Positions 29,190 to 40,780 of a stretch of 64,000 nt of DNA are shown in pieces. Below the pieces are notes generated by a model. That model saw only the letters and a list, made by a program, of their open reading frames with translations, was not told the origin of the DNA and did no database searches. Made by a program: the position numbers and the translations under genes. Source of the stretch: Torreya grandis (Eukaryota; Streptophyta; Pinopsida; Cupressales; Taxaceae); NCBI GenBank assembly GCA_037957365.1, contig JARHVA010004092.1, positions 541,501-605,500 on the forward strand, written 5' to 3'. Position 1 is the stretch's first letter; every line of letters starts with the position of its first letter.

Positions 29190-30012
29190 GTGGTGAAAAC
29201 TTGTTTCAAGCACCATTAGATGGGGGTGTTCAACCTTCTCTAAATATAGCTCAAGACACCACCAATGATGAACTTGCCTATGGTTTCGAGTTCAATTTTG
29301 AAGAGCAACAGGTTTTTGATCAAATCATCCAAGAGTTCCCAATAGTGTTTGTCACATGGACATCCCTACCATTGGGATATTTTTATTCATCGTGCCTAGG
29401 AGAATTTGAAGATCCAATCCTAATAGTGGACTCTACCATTACAAGCTAGTTTAAATATTTTCTAATCATTTTAGAAGATGGTTCAACACTTATTGTATAA
29501 GACACTATAAAATTTAACAACAGGACTCTAGATGACCTGAAATGGATCAAATTAGGCAAATCTCTCACTGAGGAGGAACATGAAGTTTTTACCACCCTAT
29601 TGAGAGAGTTTGTGATATATTTGCTTAGGCCTACTCTAAAATACTAGGTTTGGACCCCACCTTTGTTTTACACCACCTTGTGTTACATCTTGATGCCAAA
29701 CCTATAAAATAAAAATTTCATAATATACATCATTACATTGTTGTATTACTAAAGAAAGAGTTGGAAAAATTGTTGGAAGCAAGATGTATTCAACTAATCA
29801 ACTATTCATAGTGGATCTCAATTGTTATACCAATCATAAAGAATCTATAAAGAATCAAAATATTCACTAATTTTAGATACATAAACAAGGCCTACCCAAA
29901 TGATGACTTTCTTCTATTGAACATTGACATGATAGTCAACTCCAAAATGAGATATGAAATGCTTTCACTAATGGATGGATTTTTAGGGTATAACTACATC
30001 CAAATTAGTCTC
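29190..30012 (+). pseudogene. Reverse transcriptase, N-terminal half only
   Basis: Begins with the pre-RT linker (FDQIIQEFPIVF; KWIKLGKSLTEEEHEVFTTLL), then the pre-RT 'P.L...VVHHL' region, then KELEKLLEA.CI (about 29,755) and the fingers motif around 29,880 (DFRY.NKA.P.DDF). It ends at MDGFLGYNYIQIS (about 29,960-30,005). The frame shifts between 29,480 and 29,917. After about 30,012 the sequence turns into an unrelated reverse-oriented LTR. The palm subdomain with the YxDD catalytic motif is therefore absent, and this RT cannot function. Confidence 0.8.
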
Positions 30013-30779
30013 TCTCACGGTCCCAACACACAACTCCAATACAGAGTTGTTGTTCACCTCCACCAGTCAGTAACAACACTGCTAGTATACCAAGTACACA
30101 ACCATAATCCAAGTAGATCTCCCTCTCCTTGATGCCACCTGCAAATCAATAGACCTTACTCACCATGTAGATGTATCTACACCCTTGAAGAACCCTTGTC
30201 CTTGCCTCACCAAGTCCTTATGATTCTTCAACCAGTACCCTGGTGGATCTCCTAGTAGAACTTGCACAACCTGCAACTCTCCCTAATCATACACACTCAG
30301 CACCCCTTTGGAACTAGGAGGAGCTACTCTAGCTCTCTCTTCAAGCTCAATGGCTTTCTAGCACACTTTTACAATACAACCTATGAGTTTATTATATAGA
30401 TCTCATGCATATAATAATAAGACTTTCTTAATTACAATAATTAGACACGCAACTCAAGACTATAATTAGCCTTTACATGCAAACTCTCAGTTCAACAAAC
30501 TAACTGTCTGTGCAATGAATAGTTTTGAACCACCACAGGCAACCGACGTCGGTCCCTGTCTGCCTGGAGGTGACCAACATCAGTCGACCTCCTGCTGATG
30601 CCGGTTGTCTTTAGTTCACACCTGTCGATGTCGGTTGCTCTTTGCATTATACTCTACCAATACTGGTCTCCCTGGAACTTAGCAACCTCCTCCATGTTTG
30701 CAATAGTTGAAGCTTTTAGCTCCACAACCTAACATGTCACATTTCATTAGGATGACAAATACTAGAAATATTTTCAACA
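30013..30779 (-). mobile_element. Copia-like LTR (solo or truncated) replacing the RT core
   Basis: On the minus strand this opens TGTTGAAAATATTTCTAG, a typical Ty1/copia LTR start. It has a TATA-like CTATATAATAAAC (plus-strand 30,388-30,400) and a following leader with GAGAGCTAGAG-type sequence. It carries five diverged copies of an ACCGACATCGGT-type palindrome (plus-strand 30,541-30,665), including a perfect ACCGACGTCGGT. The left edge is uncertain (30,013-30,048). Flanking bases do not show a clear target duplication. Some 170 residues of RT expected between the two edges are missing, so insertion came with a deletion. Confidence 0.6.
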
Positions 30780-30780
30780 A

Positions 30781-31160
30781 TTGAATGAAAAATTTGCCTA
30801 TTTTATTACCTCCTATGCTAGGAAAGTCATTCTTATTATAATTCTCAACTATAGACAAAGCCTTTGGGTCACTTCTAGCTCAACATGATGATAATGGAAA
30901 GGAACATGTTGTGTAATATTTAAGGCATACACTGGTCATATATGAACACAATTATATACCTATTGAAAAATCCTATTTAGCTATGGTTTTTATAGCTCAA
31001 AAACTATGATATTACATGTCAAAAAATAAGACCGTGGTTATTTCAAAGGTATATCTACTCAAGTATCTACTATCTAAAATAGCTTTACAAGGCCAAATGG
31101 TTAAACAGATCATGATTCTCAATGAGTTTGAGATAGAATACATCAATTAGAAACCCATCA
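30781..31160 (+). pseudogene. RT C-terminal tail and retroviral-type RNase H
   Basis: Coding resumes right after the inserted LTR. Conceptual translation gives QHDDNGKEHVV.YLRHTL, IYEHNYIPIEK and SYLAMVFIAQKL, parts of the Ty3/gypsy RNase H that follows RT. The matching block in the minus-strand element is at 58,765-59,040 (SQYDDNGKEHALYYLSYTL, YEHNYMSIKKAYLAMVF). The domain would remove RNA from RNA-DNA hybrids. It carries stop codons and one frameshift near 30,850. Confidence 0.75.
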
Positions 31161-31279
31161 AGGGGCAAGTTCTTGTGTATCATCTTGTTGAAGCACCCCT
31201 TACAAATATAGATCCACTAAAATTCTAATTCCCAGATGAATCCATTATGACCATCATTGATACACCTCTTGAGGAGCAG

Positions 31280-31700
31280 TACTAGAATTTGTATTTTGAT
31301 AGATCATTCATAGCACATGGATCAGGGGTAGGCATTTTGTTTATCATACCATAGGGTGATCTAATCCCTAAGTCATTCAATATCAGCTTTCCTTGTACCA
31401 ATAACATGGCCAAATATGAAGCACTCCTTGTATGTATTTTATAGGTAGTAAAATGGAACATATAACATTTATAGGTTTATGGTAATTCTTAATTAATCAT
31501 CAATCAAGTTACATACCATTTTCAAACCAAGGATGATAAGTTGGTACTATATAAGTCCATAGTTGACACTCTCAAGCTATAAATTATCGATATATAATTT
31601 GAACATTTACCAAAGACAATTAATAGAATAGCAGATGCCATGGCCATCATTAGATCTTTGATTCATCATATAGATATGGCCAAAGAATACTAATTCATCA
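31280..31700 (+). pseudogene. Second, plant/archaeal-type RNase H (aRNH)
   Basis: Conceptual translation shows a second RNase HI fold. It opens with FDRSFIAHGSGVGILF (normally FDGS, first catalytic Asp region), then FNISFPCTNNMAKYEALL (a conserved NxAEYEAL motif in which the catalytic Glu reads Lys), a V.YGNS.LIINQV strand (normally GDSxL, with the catalytic Asp replaced by Asn), and NRIADAMA (catalytic Asp region). A domain of this kind between the gypsy RNase H and integrase is a known feature of the Tat lineage. At least two catalytic acids are changed. Confidence 0.75.
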
Positions 31701-31849
31701 TTGAAAATCTACTAGCACCAGCTCATGAACCTTCAACTATCAAAATGATTTATGATATTATTGGTCCCAACTCTATTTTGTATTCACACATTTACACCTA
31801 TCTTCATGACCAAATAATGCCACCAGACCTATCCTAAAAATAATCCAAA

Positions 31850-33050
31850 TCCATCATCCACCATGCCATACATTATACCTTATTCAGATCAACCCTTCAC
31901 CACCATAGTTTTGATGGAACTCTGCTTCATTGTTTAGCTTTGATATAATCTACATTAGCATTATGGTATGTTTACAAAGGATTATGTGGATCCCATACAA
32001 GTGGTTCTATCCTAGCCAAAAAGTTCTTATGTATTGGGTATTATTGGTCAATGATTGATGCAAATGTAGTTGCCTATATGAAAAGGTAAAACAAATGTTT
32101 AAGGCATACCAATTTGATTCATGCCCTAGCCAAGACTCTGAATCCAATTCTTACTCCATGGCCATTTTCTACATGGGGCCTCGATCTCATTGGGAAGATA
32201 AACCCCACCTCATCTGATGGCCACAAACATATCCTTACCACCACTGAATACTTCACTAAGTTAGTTGAAGCTATACCCCTCACTTATGTGACTAGAAAGC
32301 TAATTTCCAATTTCATTTTTAACCATATAATTTATCACTATGGTATCCACTCTGACATTATATTTTATAATGGTGAAATATTCAAAAATAAGGATGTCAA
32401 ATCACTATGTTCCAAACAAGATTACTCAACATTTTTCTATGGCATATTACCCTCAAGGTAATGACCAAGAAAAAACATCTAATAAAACCATTGTCAATAT
32501 CCTTAAAAATATTATCAATGATTTCGGTCATGATTGGCACCTCCAAATATTTTGTGCCCTCTGGGCATACCTTACCAATCACTGTACTCCAATAGGAGCC
32601 ATTCCATATTCACTTGTTTATGACACTAAGGCCATTCCTCCCATTGAGGTCAAGTTATCTCCTTTGTGCTTCTATTTGAAGCATGTCCTAGATGATTAAT
32701 AATATAGAGTATCTCACTTTCAAGAGTTGGAGTTACTTGATGAGAAATGAATGGCCAAAGTTAACAACCTACAAGCATACTATAACCAACTTTGTGGACA
32801 CTATAATCGACACATCAAACATAGATAATTTAAGCTTGGTGATTTTATTCTTAAATAAAACCAAAAAAATACCATGTCCAAGAAGAAACATATAGTCAAG
32901 TTCAAACCTAACTAGATAATCCCTTTCATCATTATTGAAAACTATGGCACTGGATCATATAGGCTCGTTACACCAGATGGGGATGAACTTGATGAGTCAA
33001 TGAACATTATACACCTCAAGCATTACTTTCTTGAGAGACCTATTGTATAA
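31850..33050 (+). pseudogene. Integrase, decayed
   Basis: The core domain lies at 32,114-32,461 (PWPFSTWGLDLIGKI with the first catalytic Asp; DGHKHILTTTEYFTKLVEAIPL) and continues in another frame at 32,418-32,699 (YPQGNDQEKTSNKTIVNILK). A one-base frameshift near 32,410 links the two parts. The second catalytic Asp (motif SDNG) reads IIFYNGEIF, so Asp became Tyr, and the Glu of the GQxEA.NK motif reads Lys. The C-terminal part runs without further shift to the TAA at 33,050 (GDELDESMNIIHLKHYF), with stops at Gln/Arg-like codons. It would have inserted the cDNA into the host genome. Confidence 0.82.
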
Positions 33051-33299
33051 TCTATAAGGCCCATTTCTATTATCCCATAATACTAAAATTCTTTCTTTTA
33101 TCATACCTTTCATATTGACCAAGTTGTTTTCACCCTCCCCAGCCAGCTTGTTGCCTTTGGTTTCATTCTATTGGTTCCATAGCCACATTTTATATGAAGA
33201 TTCATATTAGGTTTTAGTAGTTTTTTTAGTATTCTAGATAGAGGCTCTATTTTGGAGCAATATGAAAATGATTTGGCAATTACATCCTTCATTTGTCAT

Positions 33300-35290
33300 T
33301 TCATTTTATACCATGTGGGCCTAATTATAACTGCCTTTGGGAAAATTAGTGTCTCACCATCATGCTACTAAGTATAACTACCTATGAGAAAATTAGTATC
33401 ATTAACCTATGTCATTGTTTCTTAATTATAACTACCTACAAGAAAATTAGGGAAACACTTATTCATCATACCTTGAAGTATCACCTTACCATGCCTATGC
33501 CATCTTGTGCCATTTGCCAACTTTGCCTATTTCATTTGAATTGGCTACTACATAGTCAGATTCCTCCATTGTAAGTCAAAACTATAGGGATTTGAGGTCC
33601 CATCCTAAGAATATGTAGGTAGTGCTCGATTTATGTTGAGGTTAGCTCAGTCACCCTTTTGCCATGCATTCTCTATTTTATGATCATTTTAAGTTTAAAT
33701 GCTCTCATTATTTTGTGAACTTAAATTATTTAGTGTCTCATCATTCTATATTGAGTTAAGATACATAGAAAATTCCAAAAACATTTGAAAACACTTTATA
33801 AAATCCAAAAACATCAACCACTTCTTTGCCTTAAGGATTATAGGAACCCTCAAAAAGTCACAAGAAACCACTTGTCATTTGGTTTCCCCATCCTTACTGG
33901 CCTTTGCATCTCACACTCTCATCATTTTACAAGCCCATTTTCATATTATTCTATAACATCCATCATGTTTTATTTTTTTCATCATTTTATTTTATCACAT
34001 TTCCTAGGAGAACTATATTTGGCCTAAAGTTTTATTGGATATTACATCCATAGAACTATGAAGGCAACATCCACTTGCCTAGTGTATCTGAAGATAGCTT
34101 GGCCACCCCTTCCTTTAATTCTATTCCCCCATATTGTTTGTTTTTTCAGTTGTCCCTTATCATCTAGGGGAAATGTTCATCATCTTGTTTGTGTCATGTT
34201 ATTTTTACTAACATTATGATTAACCATTATTTGTTTATTGTTTTTCCTTGTTTTATTTTGTTTTGTTTCTTTTCTTGGTGTTTTGTCTATCTATTTGTTT
34301 GTTTTGTTTTCCTATTTGTTTTCTTTCTTATTGTGCCTTGATTAATTTTATGTGAGTTTATTGGATGATTCCTTATGCGTTATTCATGAATACATCCATA
34401 TTCATAATTCAACACTGTTACAATGGTTTTTATTAGTGGTGTATTATTTTCCATTGAGTATAAGATCATGTATCAATCCATATGCATATTTCAATCAAGT
34501 TATCATGGTGTTATATCATGATGCCTACCATCACATGATAAAATAAAAATCAAATCTGGAAGTCTACATATAAATTAAGAAATAATATATCTCCTTGACA
34601 CCAGTAACATTCTCAATCTAATCCAAATCTTATCCTATACAGAGTAATCAAAAAAAATAATTTTTCCTCCTTACTAGTTCAAATGAGCATCTCCCTACTC
34701 ATAGGTTGCCCAAATTCATCTTTTTCCTTTGTACTAATGTGCCACCATATTCCATATCATATTTTCCATAATCGAGGTACAATTATTATAACCACATCTA
34801 GGCAAATCATTATATACTATCCCACTTGCATTTCCAATTATTCTAATTGCCTTTGGGCAAATCATTGTGTTTCCATCTATAACCACCTTTGGGAAAATCA
34901 TCACCTTTTTTTAGCCTAATTGGGGCACATTTTCATTGAGATAATTCTTATAACCACCTTTGGGTGAACCATTATCTTTATCTACGTAATTGGTGTATTT
35001 TTTATCCTACCAATGATTCTAACCACTTGTGGGCAAATCATTATTTTCCTTTTTACTGATTATAACTACCTTTAGACAAATCAATCCTTGTTATCTTAAG
35101 CCTTTTTAAATGATTATAACCACTTTCAGTCAAATCATTACCTTTTTGTCTTACCTATGTTGATGATTATAACTACCTATGGGCAAATCATCTTTTTGTC
35201 TACCCAGCATGGGTAGCTCCATAGACCACTAATTATAACTGCCTTTGGGCAAATCAATATTTTTCACCCCATTTTATCTTTTTGGTCCCA
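33300..35290 (+). repeat. 3' tandem-repeat region of the Tat-type element
   Basis: Twelve diverged copies of a unit close to GATTATAACCACCTTTGGG followed by CAAATCATT, irregularly spaced (three at 33,323-33,450, nine at 34,786-35,255). The intervening 33.5-34.7 kb is matched in reverse by 50.9-51.1 and 55.2-55.5 kb. Unit ends AATGATT and AATCATT form an inverted repeat. Hypervariable tandem repeats between pol and the 3' LTR are known in Tat/Ogre elements. Confidence 0.8.
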
Positions 35291-35451
35291 TCATTTCCTT
35301 CTTTTAAGGGACCAATTTCCAACCATTTTTGTCAATTGTTCCCTTGAAGGGGCAGCTACAATTCATCCATTGCCATTAAAGTCAAAAGCATAAAGGACCT
35401 TTTCATTATTTGATAAAATGTTACTATGATTATAGCTTGAAATGCCTTCCC

Positions 35452-35465
35452 AAATATGGAAAAAT
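35452..35465 (+). promoter_or_regulatory. Decayed polypurine tract
   Basis: AAATATGGAAAAAT directly before the 3' LTR. Related minus-strand elements keep AAATAGGGGAAAAT at the same place, so this is a degraded plus-strand priming site. Confidence 0.65.
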
Positions 35466-36530
35466 TGTAGACACCTAAAACTGGCCACCATTGGCCTTCG
35501 ACTGGACTTCAAACCAATTCATGCCAACCATTACAAATTAAGCTTAGAAATCATTGAACATCCTAAATTTTCTTGTACATCATTTTTCAAATCTTATAAT
35601 CATGTTGAGGCATCCTTAATTGGGGTATCCTATTATATTCAATCATAATCACTCATAGATTCATCCCTAATCATCATGTGGCATCACAACACTCAATTTG
35701 GCCTATGAACCTATTAAGTGGGGCACATGAACTTAAATCAAATCTTGAAAGAGCTAAATGGATAATCATAATTAATTAATAAGATAAACCAAATTAAATT
35801 CCTAGTTGAATTATCCATATGAAATTAATGACTTAATGAAAAAATAAATTCAAAAATCTGAAATATCTTAGCTTTTCATGATTATGTTTTCAATTTGTCA
35901 AGTTCTTTGGAAATATCCTAAAATATCTCATTTTGGATACCCATGTCAATTCATTACAAATCATGATTAATTTATAACTATTAAATCTATTTGGGTTACA
36001 TTTGATTCACTTAGGTTAGGTTTGAACCCAATCCAAGCCTTAACTCCACCTTGACTCCCCATGTGTTGGTGAAATCCATTTTCTAAAATAATACAATGCC
36101 TTACCTATTGAATTTTAAGTTATTTTGGTGAAAATCTATCATGCACAAATGACATAAAATCTATTTTTATATAATGTTATAATTCCCATTTTGTTACAAG
36201 CAAGGTTACAATGCCAAACTCTTGAGCCAAACATAAGCCACATCAAGCCACAATGGTGCCAAGGAGAGAGGGAGCTACATAAACTCCATTGCCAAAGACT
36301 CTTTGAGCATAAACCAAGCAAGCCACTCAACAAAGAATTTGGAGATCTCAAATAAGGTAAGAGATTGTGTGTCTTTTGTAGTTTTGTGTTATTTTTCATT
36401 TGGTTTTGTTCATTAAGCTCACCCTTAAGATCTAGGCTTGTAAGTGTTAGTATTTGTGTATTTTTATTTGATTTTTGTTTACTTATTATTACACTCTACT
36501 AACCTCCCTTATTGTATTCCTATGATCACA
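35466..36530 (+). repeat. 3' LTR of the Tat-type element
   Basis: Starts TGTAGACACC and ends TATGATCACA, one base longer than the 5' copy and collinear with it throughout. Followed directly by CCCAA. Confidence 0.9.
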
Positions 36531-36535
36531 CCCAA
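36531..36535. repeat. Target-site duplication CCCAA, right copy
   Basis: Identical to 20,015-20,019, so the two LTRs bound one insertion event despite 16.5 kb and heavy decay. Confidence 0.85.
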
Positions 36536-37735
36536 CACATGAAAATCCTTCATAAATCCTTGCATGCCTCAAATGTATGTGACTTAACAACATAATTCAA
36601 TAATCAAAACATATAAGTCATAATTTCATAGTCATTTTTGTCAAAGATAAGCACTATGCAAAATGGGGCCTTACAGGCCCAAGGAAGATACCAACAAACT
36701 TATACATCAGCATATCACACGAGTGATAACCTCATGTACTCACCATGGGTGCATAATAAGGATTTGTCTCCATTGATTCTATTGCATGATGGTGTTTATA
36801 TAATCTCTATCTTACTTAGGCATTGAGTTATTATATTCAATGATTGTGACTATTATCATAACTCTAGAGTTATCCATTTGACCAATCCATAAAATACATA
36901 TAAATATTACTATAAAGCAAATTTAACACTATATAGATCAATACATCACAATTTTCAAACAAGAACTAGTTCTATTGCTTTCATTTAATAAGGCTACTAG
37001 GTTACATTGTCAATACATAATCTCTTCAAATCTGAATATTGATAACTATTCCACACATCCACTAGTTCTAATAAATCTAACCATTCCATATTATAGCATC
37101 CCTTCTTAAATAATATAAGGGGTATGTATACATAGACATACCCATTTCCTTTTATTTTATCATTAATACAAAATAATGACCAAATAAGGACCATTAACAA
37201 TAATGAGTCATGGAAAGCTATTACAATGAATTCATATTGACTAGGGCCTAATGACCCCTATATACCCTCTCTATGTTAGATATTCATGTTTATATTCCTC
37301 TTCTCTCATATGTTGATGCTATATTCACACTCTCATTAATATTCATTTATTTCGTGAACTACTTTGTAACTCCCTCCACTTCCTACACCCTTGTCCTAGT
37401 CTTGTGCTTCTACAAGTCCTGCATCTTATGCCCCTCATTATTTATTTCCTTATCTTTCATGACTTAAAATTTTGTGCCAATGTCTTCCATATTTTTATTT
37501 AATATTTCAATCTTCCACACCATCTTCTTTTGTGCCATGATTTTTCTACATCCAGGTCCTCTATGTTATTCTTATGCCCTTGCATTCCCACACCATGTTA
37601 TCAAAATAGTTAGAATATTTTATTACAAAATTTGGGTCCAACATTTACCCCATACTAATCTAATATTCCATCCCATACTATGTTTTGATTTACTTTGTTT
37701 TCAAAAATGCGAAATCCCCTATTGTATTTAGTGCT
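36536..37735. other. Unrecognised stretch between two gypsy elements
   Basis: Includes the continuation of the gypsy target site at its left end. Open frames at 36,638-36,826, 37,273-37,467 and 37,474-37,731 (hydrophobic, Phe/Ser/Leu-rich) show no motif and look like chance frames in pyrimidine-rich DNA. Confidence 0.4.
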
Positions 37736-37989
37736 TGAGTTCTTCTCACTAGTTTAGGGTTATCTAAAGAGTAGAAGTAATAACTTCCACTTGGCCTTTT
37801 AACCTCTTCATTTCTTTAGGTTACTCCAAAAATCCATCTCCTTGAGTTACTAAAGTTTCAATATGAGAATATTCAGCATTTTGGGCATCTCCAGTGGACC
37901 CAAATTCATCCAAAACCTACCCTTGAAGCACTGAGAAACTAGTATTGAGCTCTTATTATTGGGCACTTATTTTCTTTTCCATCTTTTTG

Positions 37990-39714
37990 ACATCCTAGAA
38001 ATATTTTGTGTATTGGGCCCTATCTTTGATGCTTAGGGTGTTCTCAACCAATTTTTTACATTTTTGTTCCTTAATAAATAGTTCCAATTTCAAAATTTTA
38101 TCCATTCGTGCTAGCTTTACCAAAGCCCCATCTACAATGTGAATAGTGTCACCTAGTTGATTCAAAAAGTTATGGCAAACCTCCATGGCCTCTAAGAACT
38201 ATATGGTTTCCCAAAGTTTATTTTATCTAGGATTCACTTGGTTATTAAATTTATTTAATTTAATTACCATGAGTATATTTAGCTTATTTAGGGACTCACC
38301 AGTCATAAGAATGCCATCCTCAAGCAACAGTTTACTTATCAAAATTGTTTGACAAAGACCCAAAGTCCTAAGTCACACCACCTCAAACTATATCAAGTTG
38401 ATGTTTGATTTATTTAGCTTCTACCTAAAGATTTCACCTTGATTCATGTTCATCCTTATATAACTAGAAAAATTCTTAGTCATTTCCATGAGCTCAGCCC
38501 AAATCATGGCTATTAAGAATGTTTTGCGTAAAAAGCTCTAGGGTAAAATTTATGAGGCCTATACCAGGGAATAAGTTACAAGACTTACCCAAAGAATATC
38601 TGGGACACCTATCAAATTTAGCCTTATATTCATACTAGCCCTTGGAAGTTAAAATCATTATTCATCATGTTATACTTACATTTAAAAGGACATCACACAT
38701 CAAGTTTGTTCCATGGCCTCATTCTCAAGGAAATCATTCCACAGATATAGTTGCCTATCAAGTTTGTCTTATTGAAATGAGACATGAATGGGAAGTTCCT
38801 AATTTGGTACTTGTTATTGCTTTGATTCCTTCATAGGCTCTATTCCCTTTTGTGGGCCATGCTCTAAGTCAATAATATCAAGACTCTTTTCCATTATTCT
38901 CTAGAACCAATAACAAGGTCCTCTACATTGGTTCTTTCCTCTCTTTCTAATTCCTTAGATTTTAGAATTTTTATGTTCATATGTTATTCTTCAATAGTTT
39001 GTTCTTCACTAGGCTCATGAATCTACTCCTTTTTAGGCTGAGAGGTGGATTCCTTGATAGGTTACACTTCAAGATAAGCCTCACCTATGTTTGGAATTAC
39101 CACTCAAAGTTATTCTAGTTTAACCTCTAATTGAATAACAAGATCTGTAGAGTCATTATTCTATTTTATCATAAGTTTCTTAGATTTTATCGATGATGGT
39201 CTCTACCTTTATTTTTTAGTCTCTTATTGAGGGGTTGGCTAGGATGCCATTATATCCTCCTAATCTATAGGTAATCATTGGGTCTTTAGTCATTAAAAAG
39301 CCTACCATTAATGTTTTGGGATGACCCTAGGTTGGTCCTTTATCCTACTAGCACTAGCAGCCTCAGGTCTTAGCCTTTTCTCTTTTGTTTGACCCCTCAC
39401 CTCTATGTTCATTTTTGGTTAGGATGGAAGCGGTTCCATCTTTGCATCCTAACCTCCCGATGTCTTCTTTGGTGGATTAATCATGTATAAAATGACCTAT
39501 ATTTACCCCTTCATGACTATATAATAGGTATTAATGTCAGTCCTATTAGATTCATGTTTTTCCACATATGTGTGCCTTCCTAGGTAAATGTAAATATTTT
39601 GAAGAGCATGGACCTCAACAATAATCTTATCTGCATTATATTCATAGGGTGCATATCTAAAATGTGGTTTACTAATTCTATTAAGTATATGGTGGTGAAG
39701 GCATAGGGAAAATT
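37990..39714 (-). pseudogene. Decayed leader ORF after LTR A, possible Tat/Ogre ORF1
   Basis: Directly after the LTR the minus strand encodes PHFRYAPYEYNADKIIVEVH (39,654-39,595) and a following ALQNIYIYLGRHTYVEKHES segment. It runs on in the same frame, with stops, into MINPPKKTSGG and RLRPEAASAS. A decayed copy of the same peptide follows LTR B (about 41,880-41,700). Near 38,186-37,995 a Lys/Glu/Leu-rich stretch (LARMDKILKLELFIKEQKCK) looks helical, perhaps coiled coil. Tat/Ogre elements often carry an extra ORF of unknown function between 5' LTR and gag, and position and size fit that. The family cannot be named from sequence alone; frame continuity over the whole span is not established. 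Confidence 0.45.
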
Positions 39715-40780
39715 TGTGATATAGGAATCCAAGAGAGGATTTAGTCAAGAGTTAGAATGAAAAACCTCAATAAAAACACATTAATAAATCTAACACATCA
39801 ATCCTAGACACTCAAGGAGTAAGAGAACAATGCAAGTAACTAACAATGGAAAACAAAATAAGTATTATTTACCTTCCTTGAGAGTAAGAGTTACATGTTG
39901 TCCATGGAGGAATGTGCTTGATCGTGTGCACAAAGAGTCTTTGATAATGGTGCTCCTTACATCATTTTTCTTTGTCACCTTGGTAATGTTTGACTTAACT
40001 TTGGCAAGATGTAGCAGTCTATCAATATTTTTCATTATAACACAATAAGAAATTTTGTCTCTCAATATTTTAAAATTATAAAATTACATTAAAAAACTCC
40101 CTTAAAGGAATTCCTACATGAGAACATTAATAGAAAATCATATTTGAAGAATGGGTGAGGCCTTATATTTATATCAATTAAAACTAACCCTAACCCAAGT
40201 GTGGTTAGGTTTATTTTAGCCATGGTTAGGTTTGGGATGGGACAAGCCATTATTATTTTCAATTAATAAGCATGGCTCACAAATCCAAATATTTGTTTGA
40301 TATTTTGTGAGTGCTTGACAACTCATAAAATATGATGTCATGATGGTGAAATCATTTCAAATATTTGTGTGATGTCATGATGATGTCATCAATCAAGATT
40401 TATGAATTTATAAAATAGAAATTAAATAATTAATTAGCCATGGGATTTTCACCTATGTATTTAATTAGGTTTTACTAATTAATCAATCTTGATCAAGTTA
40501 ATTTCCATGTTTGAATTTTAACAAGTTGTCCCTCACACATGGTCAAAAAGGTCAATTTACTAGGTCACAACATGACCAGAGATGAATTGGAATAAGATGA
40601 TGATTGTGTGTAGTGAATTACCCTGGTTATGTATACATAGATATGGTTTACAATATGCACATGACATGCACTAATGAATCAGAGCATTTTAGTCATTTCT
40701 AGGCTTAACTTGCATTGTTTGCAAGAATTCACTCCAATGTCCATTTTAGGCATGAAAGTGGCCAAAAAAGAGTGTCTACA
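39715..40780 (-). repeat. LTR A of the tandem gypsy derivative
   Basis: On the minus strand it runs TGTAGACACTC...TATATCACA (1,066 bp), with a TATA-like box (TATAAATATAAGG, plus-strand 40,161-40,173). Directly upstream lies the polypurine tract AAATAGGGGAAAAT (plus-strand 40,781-40,794). It is homologous to the Tat-type LTRs at both ends and in the CTTTG-rich U5 part, but its middle is different. Confidence 0.82.

Larger units (their letters stand above)
20020..36530 (+). mobile_element. Ty3/gypsy retrotransposon of Tat/Ogre type, complete but dead
   Basis: A 16.5-kb element with paired LTRs of 1,064 and 1,065 bp, flanked by a perfect CCCAA duplication. In order it holds a 2.8-kb leader, gag, protease, RT, RNase H, a second plant-type RNase H, integrase, a 2-kb 3' region with tandem repeats, and a polypurine tract before the 3' LTR. 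A second (archaeal-like) RNase H between the retroviral RNase H and integrase, large size, and tandem repeats in the 3' untranslated region are known marks of the Tat/Ogre lineage. Reading frames are broken by many stops and several frameshifts. Its LTRs differ at about one base in five over the first 120 positions by eye, mostly transitions, so the insertion is old. Confidence 0.9.

Noticed and set aside
33300..35290. CRISPR-like repeat array
   Set aside because: Plant nuclear sequence; repeats are degenerate and irregularly spaced, and they lie in the 3' region of a retrotransposon.
37273..37731. Two hydrophobic frames as membrane proteins
   Set aside because: Cys/Phe/Ser-rich chance frames; neither a start context nor homology can be supported.
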